Shown: piece after piece, positions 50,101 through 58,018 of the stretch
How positions within the stretch are numbered: position 1 is the stretch's first letter
How the letters are laid out: each line of letters opens with the position of its first letter
The notes under the pieces: model-generated
What the model was told of the DNA's origin: nothing
Database searches by the model: none
What the model saw: the letters and a program-made list of their open reading frames with translations, nothing else
Virus record (IMG/VR): IMGVR_UViG_3300025646_000015
Coordinates: 37,269 to 101,268 of that record
Direction: 5' to 3' (one strand)
DNA: 64,000 nt
From: a virus
Position numbers and translations under genes: made by a program

Positions 50101-50344
50101 CGCTTATTAATTGATCGCCAGTTATATAAACACCACTTTCAAAGGTTGTGTAATAATTGTTTGTTGTAGATTCTCCTCCCCCTCCAGTAGAATAAGAATC
50201 TAAATCATTCCAGGCTGTTGTCCCGTCGCCAATTTTAAGAATTTGATTAGAAGTATCAAATCCAGGTTCTCCAGCATTTAGAACTGGATTATAGAAGGAC
50301 CATTGGCTGCTAGTCCCGCGTCGAAGTAGTATTCTTTGAGCCAT
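47192..50344 (-). CDS. Large virion fibre: SGNH/sialate-esterase domain plus two concanavalin-like domains
   Basis: This 1,050-residue protein starts with AQRILLRRGTSSQW and EPGFDTSNQILKIGDGTTAW, a tail-fibre head motif. TGDQ..SG units follow at about 75-130 (SGVYITGDQLISGEKRF). A SASA-type esterase at about 265-530 has FIIAGQSNAHGHAP (nucleophile Ser) and IWWQGESGGDQT. Two LamG/ConA domains at about 545-800 and 805-1,050 each end AHKWGL...HPYKNYAP. It probably binds and deacetylates a surface glycan. Confidence 0.8.
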   Translation of the reverse strand: MAQRILLRRGTSSQWSFYNPVLNAGEPGFDTSNQILKIGDGTTAWNDLDSYSTGGGGESTTNNYYTTFESGVYITGDQLISGEKRFDSFISGNVSGNLSGNALTVTSGVYRTGDQTIGGSKNFVGDLLVSGTNIETLVNQGGTYGDSNVATYLNGNLNTHIIPDTNSTYDIGSAEYKIRHMYLSANSLFVGDRALSKDYFDQNDLKIIDLEEKSTVKVVTSANENLPVGKDGQVVFDLTSNQPLYFLKGDWKKFNDNTTLGSSKSVDLFIIAGQSNAHGHAPVSDLTFEQAFQNGMFYTSWHDDTSNASTSQYYSNWQFSTRAKYTRGDDGNSSLGQSTQFGPELGFMNHAQALNLGTNIGIIKYAVGASTLLPGTELSDWNKSGTGDNEGDAWRGLVSSLSDATSKLTSLGYSYNFKGLIWWQGESGGDQTALQQFINDFRSHLNTEYSVSNYATFPIVITKIGYGGDWQQPVADEDPNIGIVNAALFGHGPGDGTNGSTTSNHVGVGDPSVRDFNGNQCNDMFDIGVEFASEMQKAMTVNTGGGWLPSQVQTDLLFWLDANDETSFNKDVSNVITSIIEKGKNSLSVMPVNSITSIPCDDDASVEGYAGPGLTNANIFRSDDEADELTAAVPMKEQRIHIYLVVKPTIQDGTGTFNGLFQLLASGPQQFIIQSNSSTQFFGNIYMSPTSLPSISFSTSDLTNLWNLYEVVIDPIADTIELLLNGQSVIGPTSGANITFNNDTFGLTLNDSSNPDNFEQKSDWGEVIITTNTLDQYKFQGYLAHKWGLNSLLHTDHPYKNYAPAPTGETLWTPSNITTSLWLDAYDSSTIIHTSDAVSQWLDKSGNSNHATQGTGANQPTLVASGLNGKSVLSFDGTADHLISSNFVLQNAHSIYAVAKSNTNGYRRILNIEKYYYLGNGNGNNDFATFYGSGAWNSADTNTPAKSVEAHSILVAVSDGTNAIPYHNGTAQNSLLSNMGGPAPAGITIGKHSSKSEHYWDGHIAEIIIFNENHSNTEREKVEGYLAHKWGLQSNLPSDHPYKNYAPIGQ
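47216..47282 (-). repeat. Lectin-tail repeat, copy 2
   Basis: Encodes EGYLAHKWGLQSNLPSDHPYKN near the C-terminus of the fibre. Confidence 0.6.
47941..48010 (-). repeat. Lectin-tail repeat, copy 3
   Basis: Encodes YLAHKWGLNSLLHTDHPYKN, closing the first lectin domain of the fibre; it is the most diverged copy at the DNA level. Confidence 0.6.
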
Positions 50345-50350
50345 AATTTA

Positions 50351-51178
50351 TCACAGCTCAGGTCTTTCGGAATAATATGTATGGGCGGGATCTAATTGAG
50401 ATTGAAGTCCCCATTTGTGAGCCAGGAATCCTTCGATTTTTTCGGTATGTGCAACATCTTGAACAATTACAATATCACTCATAAAACCATCTAAATATGC
50501 AGCTGACTGAAATTGAGAAGCGATTTTAAGACCCGTTCCGTTTCTGGTCCCTGTATTATTTGTGAGATCAATTACATTAACTCCATTTATTCTTAATTTA
50601 AATGTATCACTTTCTTGATCGGAAACAAATGATAAAATATAACAATGATCATTGCTTTCTGGAAATGTTTCTGTAGTAGATCCTCCTGGTTGATTTCCTA
50701 AAACACCGTTAATTCTTCTAAGAAAAATACGGTCAGGATCATTATTATCACTATCAAAAATAAATTCTTGGGGCTCTTCTGTGGCATCGATATCAAAACT
50801 TAAAATTGTATGAAATCCAAAAGTAGCGGTAGGTATAGAATTATTTACCAAATTTGCGGCACCATCAAAATCAAAAACATTCTTGTTATATAATTGTCTG
50901 GCTCCAATAACTGGACCATTGTTATCTGGGGAGAGTGCATACTGTCCGTTTTGACTCACAACAGTTGTTGCTCGATTATTCGAATCTAATGTTAGAGAGT
51001 CGGCGTCACTGGGGTCGTACCAACCAATCAAGTTGTCGGTTGAGTCAACATGTATTTGAGATGGAGTCCATGGATGACGACGTACATCAAAAAACATGGT
51101 ATTGTTCTTTTTCTTTAAAAGAAGGTGTCCTCGCACAAAATGCAAAGAATTGCCATTGGGATCTTTAAGTATTGCCAT
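50351..51178 (-). CDS. Virion protein with concanavalin-like lectin domain
   Basis: This 275-residue protein has an N-terminal SLHFVRGHLLLKKKNNTMF, then a LamG/ConA-like domain: LIGWYDPSDADSLTL, NVFDFDGAANLVNNS, DRIFLRRINGVLG, ending EGFLAHKWGLQSQLDPAHTYYSERPEL. The single domain matches the fibre's two. It lies between the 151-residue structural gene and the fibre, with gaps of only a few bases, so the three are one virion operon. Confidence 0.65.
   Translation of the reverse strand: MAILKDPNGNSLHFVRGHLLLKKKNNTMFFDVRRHPWTPSQIHVDSTDNLIGWYDPSDADSLTLDSNNRATTVVSQNGQYALSPDNNGPVIGARQLYNKNVFDFDGAANLVNNSIPTATFGFHTILSFDIDATEEPQEFIFDSDNNDPDRIFLRRINGVLGNQPGGSTTETFPESNDHCYILSFVSDQESDTFKLRINGVNVIDLTNNTGTRNGTGLKIASQFQSAAYLDGFMSDIVIVQDVAHTEKIEGFLAHKWGLQSQLDPAHTYYSERPEL
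50374..50440 (-). repeat. Lectin-tail repeat, copy 4
   Basis: Encodes FLAHKWGLQSQLDPAHTYYS. Confidence 0.55.
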
Positions 51179-51183
51179 GATAT

Positions 51184-51639
51184 TTAAGAAGTTGGTAATA
51201 GAAAATAAGTATAATAATTGGGTGTAAATAAGCCATGCGGTCGAACATCACTTTCAATAGAAAATCTTCTTTCATCAAACTCCAATCTTTTCGCGTTTTT
51301 TAAGATTTCATGTCCATCTGAGTCGACTTTTATTCGAACATAACCATCGGGCATTGTTATTTTTAATTGAGAATCTACAGAAGAATCTTCAAACATAGCC
51401 TCAGAACGATCTGTGTCATATTGAATGCGAGCATTAAATGATCCAGATTGAACAATTCTTTGCACAGTTTGTTTGGGAGCAATATTTTGTTGGTAGATGC
51501 TATTAAATTTAGGATTAGTAGAAAGAACTACTTTCTTCGCCTCTTTGTAGTAATAAATTGGCCGAGCGAATGTATCATGCAAGTCTTGAAATACAGATTG
51601 CATGGCAGATTTTTCAGAATCTGTCAGAAAGCTAGGCAT
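51184..51639 (-). CDS. Putative virion protein
   Basis: This 151-residue protein begins MPSFLTDSEKSAMQSVFQDLHDTFARPIYYYKEAKKV and has IQYDTDRSEAMFEDSSV, ITMPDGYVRIKVDSDG and a C-terminal FTPNYYTYFLLP. A small alpha-plus-beta protein fits head-completion or neck proteins of marine phages, but the family is not certain. It is the first gene of the lectin/fibre operon and has a GTGTAAT element upstream. Confidence 0.5.
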   Translation of the reverse strand: MPSFLTDSEKSAMQSVFQDLHDTFARPIYYYKEAKKVVLSTNPKFNSIYQQNIAPKQTVQRIVQSGSFNARIQYDTDRSEAMFEDSSVDSQLKITMPDGYVRIKVDSDGHEILKNAKRLEFDERRFSIESDVRPHGLFTPNYYTYFLLPTS

Positions 51640-51649
51640 AATAATGTAT

Positions 51650-51656
51650 ATTACAC
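51650..51656 (-). promoter_or_regulatory. GTGTAAT start-proximal element
   Basis: GTGTAAT ending 10 nt before ATG 51639. It is upstream of the lectin/fibre operon. Confidence 0.55.
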
Positions 51657-51666
51657 AGAAACACGC

Positions 51667-52269
51667 TTATTTTATACGAATTTCTTTCCAGTTTACCTTT
51701 TTATCTTTCACGAGATTTCTAATATGTCTTTGTTTGGAATTTAATTGACTGTTCCCGCTTTTTACTTCTATAAACGTAACCTCTTCTTCTCCGAAAGATA
51801 TATAATCTATGGGTTGACCCAAAAATGAACATTGTTCTGGTTCAAATTCAAATTGATCTAAGAAGGGAGCGAGTGTCTCTGCTATATGACCGAGCCTAAC
51901 TTCACTACTTTTCTTTTGGGATACTACTTTTGCTTTTAATTCTTGCTGTTCTGATAATTTTTCTTGAAGTTTTACTATAGTGTTTTCGTAATCCTTTTCT
52001 TTTGTTTGTATCTCAATCTTTTTTTCCTGTATAGATTCTCTTTCTAATTTAAAAGATTCTTGCAGTGTGGATAAATTATGTTTGTATGTATTTTCTCGAG
52101 CAGAGAAGTCTTGCTCCATTTCTTTTATCCTACCCTTTAATAGAAAATTATCTTTTTCTATATCTTCTAAGTTTTTTAATCTTTTTTTAAATTTTAAAAA
52201 AATAAAAGCAGATGAAACAATGGATGCGAGTAGTAATAACTCAAACAACATTAAACAAAAGTTTTCCAT
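51667..52269 (-). CDS. Membrane-anchored Holliday-junction-resolvase-like nuclease
   Basis: This 200-residue protein has an N-terminal transmembrane segment (MLFELLLLASIVSSAFIFLKF), a long charged coiled coil (about 30-125) and a C-terminal PD-(D/E)XK fold: PIDYISFGEEEVTFIEVKSGNSQLNSKQRHI near residue 155, giving D, E-V-K and the basic Q-R. This is the layout of Endonuc_Holl (PF10107-like) proteins. The exact substrate is unknown. The start overlaps a 29-residue leader ORF. Confidence 0.6.
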   Translation of the reverse strand: MENFCLMLFELLLLASIVSSAFIFLKFKKRLKNLEDIEKDNFLLKGRIKEMEQDFSARENTYKHNLSTLQESFKLERESIQEKKIEIQTKEKDYENTIVKLQEKLSEQQELKAKVVSQKKSSEVRLGHIAETLAPFLDQFEFEPEQCSFLGQPIDYISFGEEEVTFIEVKSGNSQLNSKQRHIRNLVKDKKVNWKEIRIK

Positions 52270-52340
52270 GAAGATCGATTAGCAATAAAATCATCTTCAC
52301 TCGATTCGTGAATTAAATTATTTAACTCTTGTAAATTCAT
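52251..52340 (-). CDS. Short leader-type ORF (29 aa), duplicate of an N-terminus
   Basis: It encodes MNLQELNNLIHESSEDDF..., whose first 11 residues equal the N-terminus of the lectin protein at 46126-47154. The 13-nt AATAGTGTAATTC element upstream is also identical. It overlaps the start of the nuclease gene in another frame. It may be a translated leader or the remnant of a duplicated gene head. Confidence 0.5.
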   Translation of the reverse strand: MNLQELNNLIHESSEDDFIANRSSWKTFV

Positions 52341-52347
52341 AATATGA

Positions 52348-52354
52348 ATTACAC
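52348..52354 (-). promoter_or_regulatory. GTGTAAT start-proximal element
   Basis: GTGTAAT ending 7 nt before ATG 52340. It is the twin of the element at 47164-47170. Confidence 0.5.
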
Positions 52355-52358
52355 TATT

Positions 52359-52793
52359 TTAACGCTTCTTACTTGGGATGGCATAAAACCCTACAACCAT
52401 AAAGCATAAATCAATGAAAGAACTGAGCATTAATCCACCACTCAATGTAACAACTTCCCATTCTTTACCGCCAAATATCCAGCTAAAGAAACCCCACTTT
52501 GCTCCATCGCCTTTAGGGACAATTACATCATAAGTAATTGTAGGATTGTGCGCATAATAAATCATAAGATAACACATAGTGAATGTTATCGTCATGAATA
52601 ATATTCTACGGGTAACTTTAACGAAAGGATCACTAGCTTGCTGCTCCTGATTTTTAATCATGGCTTCAAGCATCGCAGTATCTCTTGCTGCAAGCATCAT
52701 TTGATCTTGACGCTTTTGTTCAAGCCAAGAATTTATTAGGTTGCAGGCAAGTTTTATACCTGCACCTAATATGGTATTAAGAATTGGACCCAT
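52359..52793 (-). CDS. Holin-like membrane protein
   Basis: This 144-residue protein has an N-terminal amphipathic segment MGPILNTILGAGIKLACNLINSWL, a charged linker with AMIKNQEQQ, a transmembrane segment ILFMTITFTMCYLMIYY, a periplasmic loop, and a second transmembrane segment LMLSSFIDLCFMVVGFYAIPSKKR. The Trp-rich GAKWGFFSWIFGGKEW loop lies between them. It matches a class of marine-phage holin-like proteins with two to three helices. No endolysin is adjacent in the window. Confidence 0.6.
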   Translation of the reverse strand: MGPILNTILGAGIKLACNLINSWLEQKRQDQMMLAARDTAMLEAMIKNQEQQASDPFVKVTRRILFMTITFTMCYLMIYYAHNPTITYDVIVPKGDGAKWGFFSWIFGGKEWEVVTLSGGLMLSSFIDLCFMVVGFYAIPSKKR

Positions 52794-52984
52794 TAGCCAA
52801 GAGAGTCAAAAACTTCTTTACTGCAAAATTTTGTTAGCTTGGTTCCATCTTCGTCAACAGCAGATAACCCATAACGAGTAACTGTTTTACCAGTTTTAGT
52901 GGTGCGTTCATAAGTTTTTTTTTGAACATTAGCTTCAGAAATCTGAACTTTAGTTTTCTTTTTTACATTATAGAATTCTATCAT
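52793..52984 (-). CDS. Small basic hypothetical protein
   Basis: This 63-residue protein is Lys/Thr/Val-rich (KKKTKVQISEANVQKKTYERTTKTGKTVTRYGL) and mostly beta-prone. No family is recognised. Its stop codon shares a base with the holin-like gene start. Confidence 0.5.
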   Translation of the reverse strand: MIEFYNVKKKTKVQISEANVQKKTYERTTKTGKTVTRYGLSAVDEDGTKLTKFCSKEVFDSLG

Positions 52985-52998
52985 AATATTATATATTG

Positions 52999-53436
52999 TT
53001 AAATTTTATATCTTTTATCTCTATAGATACACAAGCATTCTATTAAATCATCTTGTATATTATAAGGAAAGTCTTCTATTTTTTCAAGTGGATACCAAAT
53101 ATATTCTGTATGTTCTTCATTTAATACAACTTCTGGCTTGTAATCTAAACAGCAGCAATAAACAGATAATTCAGTGCCGTTGTGATAAATATTTTTAATA
53201 TAATTTAATTTATCTAATGTGGTTTTAATTCCTGTTTCTTCAATCAATTCTCTAATTGCACAAATTATTGGATTTTCACCTTGCTCTATCGATCCGCCAA
53301 AAATACTCCAATATCCACCTAAGGAAATGGACTCTCCATTCCAAAATTCAATACGTTTACCAAGTAAAATTTGATCTTCAAAGACTACACCTACTCCCGA
53401 GGCTCTTTTATTGACATGATTCACAAATTTCTCCAT
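52999..53436 (-). CDS. Nudix hydrolase
   Basis: In this 145-residue protein the Nudix box is complete: GGSIEQGENPIICAIRELIE at residues 45-64 fits G-x5-E-x7-R-E-U-x-E-E-x-G-U together with the ETGI that follows. It hydrolyses a nucleoside diphosphate-X compound. A GDP-mannose or nucleotide-pool role is possible. It overlaps nrdA by 29 nt, a hint of functional coupling to nucleotide metabolism. Confidence 0.88.
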   Translation of the reverse strand: MEKFVNHVNKRASGVGVVFEDQILLGKRIEFWNGESISLGGYWSIFGGSIEQGENPIICAIRELIEETGIKTTLDKLNYIKNIYHNGTELSVYCCCLDYKPEVVLNEEHTEYIWYPLEKIEDFPYNIQDDLIECLCIYRDKRYKI

Positions 53437-55831
53437 TCTTCATGGCTTCAATACTGCAAGCTTGAGCTTCTTTTGTTGATGATGGTTGTTCGGAGGATGT
53501 TGATTTTTCAACTTTTGAAGCGGCTCTATTTCTCAAATAATAAGTGGTTTTCAATCCAACTTCCCAACTAGCCATATAAATATCATTTAAATATTTTAAA
53601 GAAGTGGTTTTATTATAAAGATTGAAACTAATAGCTTGATCGATCCATTTTTGGCGAGCAGCATTGGACTCGATGAGTTTAAACATGTCTCTATCAAAGG
53701 CAGTTTTGTATTTTTCTTTTATGTCTTCTGGAATAGATCCATTTAATAAAGATAAATCACCATCACAACTTTTGACTAAAGCTGCGGTTTCTGCATTCCA
53801 CAAACCTCTTGATTTCATATCTTTAACGAAATGGGGGTTTGTGATATAAAAATTACCGCTTTTATTTTCATAAACAAATAATACAGAAAAATTTGGTTCA
53901 ATGCTTTGTTCGACACCATTTATATAACCTATCGTAGCGGTAGGAGCAATTGCCATTACATTACTATTACGCATACCATTAGACTTTATCGAATTTCGAA
54001 CCTCTGACCAATTCAAAGATTCCCCATTTCCAGGCTCAGATTTTCTATATTTATGCAAATTATTCCAACTGTCTATTGGTAAGACGTTTTGGGACCACAA
54101 GGAGCCTTGGTAGTTTTCATAAGGTCCGCGTTCTTTTGCTAAATTAGAACTAGCTAATATAGCCTCCCTGCTATAAAATTCAAAAAAGTAATTGTTCCAT
54201 TCTATAGCTTCATCGCTATCTATAGATATATTTTTTGAATGCAATACATCATGTATCCCCATAACACCGAGGCCTATGGGGCGGTTTTTAAGGTTAGAAT
54301 TACTTGATTCTTTTGTTGGGTAAAAGTTAATATCAATAACATTATCTAACATTCTAACAGCTGTATGAATTGATTTTCTTAACTTATCAAAATTTATTTC
54401 TCCATCGTTATCTAAATGGTTTAGTATATTAATGGACCCAAGATTGCAAACGGCGGTCTCCCCTATTTCAGTTTTTTCACCCTCTTTATATCTTGACGGT
54501 TTTGTATGCAAAGTGATTTCTGTACATAAATTTGAACTGTGTACTATTCCAGCATGCTGGTTAGTATATCTGATATTACAAGGATCTTTGAATGTGCACC
54601 AAGGATGTGAGGTTTCAAATAAAACTTTTAACATTTTTTTCCACAAATCTTTTGCTGGAGTGGTCCTATAATTTTTAATTAAACCTTCTTCTGCCTTCTG
54701 GCACAATTTATTATACTTTTTATCAAATTCTTCGCCAAAGGAATCGTGAAGGTCGGCATCATTGGGGTCAAAAAAATACCACATGTCTTCATTTTTAACT
54801 CTACGCATAAATTCATCTGGAATCCAGGATGCAGTATTCATATCATGACAACGCAATCTGTCATCACCAGTGTTTCTTCTAAGATTAAGAAAATCTTCGA
54901 AATCCAAATGCCAAGGTTCTAGATATGCACAACCTGCACCTGGGCGTTTTCCTCCTTGGTTTACTGCAATAAGTAAATCGTTATAAATTTTTAACCAAGG
55001 AATGAGGCCGCTAGATATTCCGTTAGTTCCTTGAATATGAGATCCCGTAGAACGAAAAGGGGTAACATCAAGGCCAAGGCCACCTGCATATTTTGACTTT
55101 CTGGCTTCTTGCCAAGCTCCATCAAAAATACCATCGATACTATCGTCAAAAGTATTAAGGTAGCAAGAGCTGAGTTGAGAATGGGTAGTTCCACTATTAA
55201 ATAACGTAGGTGTTGAGGAGGTATAAAGTTGTTTGCTCAATAAATCATAAAACTCTATAGCCTTTTCGTTTTTATTTTCTTCATTGATTGCTAAACCCAT
55301 TGCGACTCTCATATAAAAAGACTGAGGAGCCTCCATAATTTTACCGTCTAATCTTATAAAATATCTATCATATAAAATCTGAATCCCCAAATATTTGAGA
55401 TGTTTATCTCTCCTGATTTTGAGAGATTCAGACAATTTTATCAAATCAAATTCAAGTAATCTAGAGTCGAGCCTATTTTCTTTTGCTAATTTCTTTATAT
55501 TCTGTATAAATGATTTTCTATATTGAAGTTTAAAAGTGTCAGAGTCAACCCCTTCTTTAAAACACTCTTTGTATAAAGTATTAAGCAATAATCCAGCCGC
55601 AGCATAGGAGTAGTTCGGTTCTTTTTCTATTTTCTCTCTGGCTGAGAGAATGAGTGCTTGATCTATTTCTTTAGTTGTGATCTTGTCAAATAACTGAAGT
55701 TGTGCATCTAATACTATTTCACTAGCAGAAACATCTTCTATTGAATCGCAAGCTCTTTGAGCACTTGCATTAATTTTTTCTACATTAAATTCTTCGAGTC
55801 GACCATTGCGTTTTTTAACTTTAATTTGCAT
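53408..55831 (-). CDS. nrdA: Ribonucleotide reductase class I alpha subunit
   Basis: This 807-residue protein has an N-terminal ATP cone (MQIKVKKRNGRLEEFNVEKI). STPTLFNSGTTHSQLSSCYL near 205 holds an active-site Cys. Next are KYAGGLGLDVTPFR near 248, NLCTEITLHTKP near 438 (catalytic Cys/Glu) and RPIGLGVMG near 520. The C-terminal Cys pair ICESCQ is for thioredoxin/glutaredoxin regeneration. It reduces NDPs to dNDPs with the beta subunit at 45-46 kb, which lies 7 kb away. A GTGTAAA element precedes the start. Confidence 0.93.
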   Translation of the reverse strand: MQIKVKKRNGRLEEFNVEKINASAQRACDSIEDVSASEIVLDAQLQLFDKITTKEIDQALILSAREKIEKEPNYSYAAAGLLLNTLYKECFKEGVDSDTFKLQYRKSFIQNIKKLAKENRLDSRLLEFDLIKLSESLKIRRDKHLKYLGIQILYDRYFIRLDGKIMEAPQSFYMRVAMGLAINEENKNEKAIEFYDLLSKQLYTSSTPTLFNSGTTHSQLSSCYLNTFDDSIDGIFDGAWQEARKSKYAGGLGLDVTPFRSTGSHIQGTNGISSGLIPWLKIYNDLLIAVNQGGKRPGAGCAYLEPWHLDFEDFLNLRRNTGDDRLRCHDMNTASWIPDEFMRRVKNEDMWYFFDPNDADLHDSFGEEFDKKYNKLCQKAEEGLIKNYRTTPAKDLWKKMLKVLFETSHPWCTFKDPCNIRYTNQHAGIVHSSNLCTEITLHTKPSRYKEGEKTEIGETAVCNLGSINILNHLDNDGEINFDKLRKSIHTAVRMLDNVIDINFYPTKESSNSNLKNRPIGLGVMGIHDVLHSKNISIDSDEAIEWNNYFFEFYSREAILASSNLAKERGPYENYQGSLWSQNVLPIDSWNNLHKYRKSEPGNGESLNWSEVRNSIKSNGMRNSNVMAIAPTATIGYINGVEQSIEPNFSVLFVYENKSGNFYITNPHFVKDMKSRGLWNAETAALVKSCDGDLSLLNGSIPEDIKEKYKTAFDRDMFKLIESNAARQKWIDQAISFNLYNKTTSLKYLNDIYMASWEVGLKTTYYLRNRAASKVEKSTSSEQPSSTKEAQACSIEAMKNGEICESCQ

Positions 55832-55838
55832 GTTATTT

Positions 55839-55845
55839 TTTACAC
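55839..55845 (-). promoter_or_regulatory. GTGTAAA start-proximal element
   Basis: GTGTAAA ending 7 nt before ATG 55831. A TATACT about 20 nt upstream may be a separate -10 box. Confidence 0.4.
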
Positions 55846-55922
55846 GGAGTATAGTTTTATTTTATCTAAAAAGATAAAAAAATAGAAAAAGAATTTTAAC
55901 AAAATTCAAAAAAAAATCAAGG

Positions 55923-56882
55923 TTATTCTTTATTTTTTTTTAAGAAAGATTGATATGATTTCAGAAGGCCTTCTTCAATCGTAACTTGCGGAACGAAACC
56001 AAGTTTTGAAATTCTAGTATTGTCCATTTTTTTTCTCATTGTTCCATCTGGCATATTTTTATTAAAAATAATGTCTCCATTATATTTTATAATTTTTTTA
56101 ATTTTTAATAAAAGATTTAAAATTGATATTTCCTCATTTGAACCACAGTTAAGATGAGATATTTTTTGATTGTATATTTCTGAAGCTTCGATATTTTCCA
56201 GGCAATGAAATATTGCATTAGCCAGGTCATCTACATACAAAAATTCTCGAAGGGGAGAACCAGTTCCCCAGAGCTCGACAGCTTCACTATTTGAAGATTT
56301 AGCTTCATGAACTTTTCTTATAAGTGCAGGCAAAACATGAGAAGTCTCTAAGTCAAAATTATCATTTGGCCCATATAAGTTGCAAGGCATGATTGAATAA
56401 AAATTACATCCATATTGATGATAAAAACTTTCGCACATTTTTAATGCAGCAATTTTTGCAATTGCATAAGGTTCATTTGTGGGTTCCAAGGGTCCACTCA
56501 AAAGATCTTCTTCAACAATTGGTCGATCAAAATTTTTGGGGTAAATGCAAGAAGACCCCAAGTTTATAAGTTTTTTAACATTAAATTTATGAGAAAAGTT
56601 GATAATATTATAACCTATAGCGAGGTTTTCCGAGATAAAATCTGCTCTATAGTAATTATTTGCATATATGCCGCCAACCTTTGCGGCACATAGGATGACA
56701 TAATCAATAGAAATATTTTTAAAAAATAATTCTACTGAATTTGAGTTAGTTAAGTCTAATTCATCTCTTGATCTTGTAATGATATTATCATAGCCAGCAG
56801 CCTTAAGTTTCTTAAGCACAGAAGAGCCTACCATTCCGTTATGGCCAGCCACAAAAATGCAACTATTTTTATCAAGCTTCAA
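55923..56882 (-). CDS. fcl: GDP-L-fucose synthase
   Basis: A TTG start at 56882 (MKLDKNSCIFVAGHNG) gives 319 residues, the family length; the longer frame from 56984 lies within gmd. It has CIFVAGHNGMVGSSVLKKL (G-x-x-G-x-x-G), ILCAAKVGGIYANNYY near 64, LGSSCIYPKNFDRPIVEEDLL near 107, and catalytic EPYAIAKIAALKMCE near 142 (Y-x-x-x-K). It converts GDP-4-keto-6-deoxymannose to GDP-L-fucose with NADPH. It overlaps gmd by 11 nt. Confidence 0.93.
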   Translation of the reverse strand: MKLDKNSCIFVAGHNGMVGSSVLKKLKAAGYDNIITRSRDELDLTNSNSVELFFKNISIDYVILCAAKVGGIYANNYYRADFISENLAIGYNIINFSHKFNVKKLINLGSSCIYPKNFDRPIVEEDLLSGPLEPTNEPYAIAKIAALKMCESFYHQYGCNFYSIMPCNLYGPNDNFDLETSHVLPALIRKVHEAKSSNSEAVELWGTGSPLREFLYVDDLANAIFHCLENIEASEIYNQKISHLNCGSNEEISILNLLLKIKKIIKYNGDIIFNKNMPDGTMRKKMDNTRISKLGFVPQVTIEEGLLKSYQSFLKKNKE

Positions 56883-57930
56883 GATAATCGTTCTGATACA
56901 TTTTTTTAACCAAGCTTTTGAAGTCAGTTTTTCTTTGCCAATGCATTTCTTTTTCTGCCAAAGATGGATTCCCGCATAACTCATGAACTTCCGCTGGCCT
57001 GTAAAACTTTTTGTCTATTTCAACAATAAGAAAATTACCTTCATGTGTATAATACTTTTCTTCATCCCCCTCCCCATTTTTATAAAAAAGAATATCAGCT
57101 TTTTTTAAGGTTTCTTCAAGAAATTCTCGAATTGTATGCATTTCTCCACTAGCTAAAATATAGTTTTTTGGAGCATTTTGGTTCAACATTAACCAAACCC
57201 CTTCCATAAAGTCTTCCGCATCACTCCAATCTCTCTTTGCATCCAAATTTCCTAACTTTAATATGGGAACATCGGTCGAAAAAATATCACGTTGTTCTAA
57301 AGCTTTTTTTAGTTTAGCAATATTATGAGATATTTTGCGAGTAACGAAATCAATGCCACGTCTAGTTCCTTCGTGGTTAAATAGCCAGCCCTGTACGGCA
57401 TAAAGACCGTAAGACTCTTTGTATACCCTAACTAAATGTCTTGCGGCACATTTAGCTGCACCATATGGAGACTGTGGATTCAGTGGGTGATTTTCATCCT
57501 GTGGCGAATATTCAACGTCGCCAAATTCTTCAGAAGACCCTGCATTGTAAAATCTACATTTAGGAGCAAATCTGCGTATGGCTTCTAGTATATGCAAAAC
57601 AGCATCTGCATCTGTTCCCCATGTTTGTATTGGATATTTCCAGCTTCCAGCAACAAAAGATTGTGCTGCAAAATTGATAAAATAATCAGGTTGTATATCA
57701 ATTACTACATCTCGAATGCTGTGTGGATCATTTAGATCCATATCAATAAGCTCAAAGTTTTCCACATTTTCTAAGTGTTGTATGTTTTTATGATTTAAAA
57801 CACTTAGCCTACGAATTGATCCATAGATTTTGAATTTTTCTTTTTTGTTGAGTAAGTAGTCACACATGTGACTGCCATCTTGTCCCGTCACCCCAGTAAT
57901 AATTACTTTTTTAATATCTGTACTTTCCAT
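56872..57930 (-). CDS. gmd: GDP-mannose 4,6-dehydratase
   Basis: The start is MESTDIKKVIITGVTGQDGS at 57930; 352 residues. It has the Rossmann motif GVTGQDGSHMCDYLL, NFAAQSFVAGSW near 90, the Ser of NAGSSEEFGDVEY near 128 and SPYGAAKCAARHLVR near 155 (Y-x-x-x-K). FNHEGTRRGIDFVTRKI near 190 is a diagnostic Gmd segment. It forms GDP-4-keto-6-deoxy-D-mannose, the substrate of Fcl. It has its own sigma70-type promoter (57937-57964). Confidence 0.95.
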   Translation of the reverse strand: MESTDIKKVIITGVTGQDGSHMCDYLLNKKEKFKIYGSIRRLSVLNHKNIQHLENVENFELIDMDLNDPHSIRDVVIDIQPDYFINFAAQSFVAGSWKYPIQTWGTDADAVLHILEAIRRFAPKCRFYNAGSSEEFGDVEYSPQDENHPLNPQSPYGAAKCAARHLVRVYKESYGLYAVQGWLFNHEGTRRGIDFVTRKISHNIAKLKKALEQRDIFSTDVPILKLGNLDAKRDWSDAEDFMEGVWLMLNQNAPKNYILASGEMHTIREFLEETLKKADILFYKNGEGDEEKYYTHEGNFLIVEIDKKFYRPAEVHELCGNPSLAEKEMHWQRKTDFKSLVKKMYQNDYLEA

Positions 57931-57936
57931 ACAGAT

Positions 57937-57964
57937 ATTATAAACTAACAAATCAAGAAATCAA
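57937..57964 (-). promoter_or_regulatory. Sigma70-type promoter for gmd-fcl
   Basis: Minus strand: TTGATT (57959-57964), 16-nt spacer, TATAAT (57937-57942), ATG 7 nt behind the -10. Confidence 0.6.
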
Positions 57965-58018
57965 AAAAAAAGAACCTCAAACTGATTTTATTGCCAGATC
58001 TATTAATCGTCGCAACTA

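Noticed and set aside
55862-55877. Hairpin TTATCT/AGATAA upstream of nrdA as a terminator
   Set aside because: It is short and AT-only, has no T run on the sense side of either strand, and lies inside the probable promoter region of nrdA.
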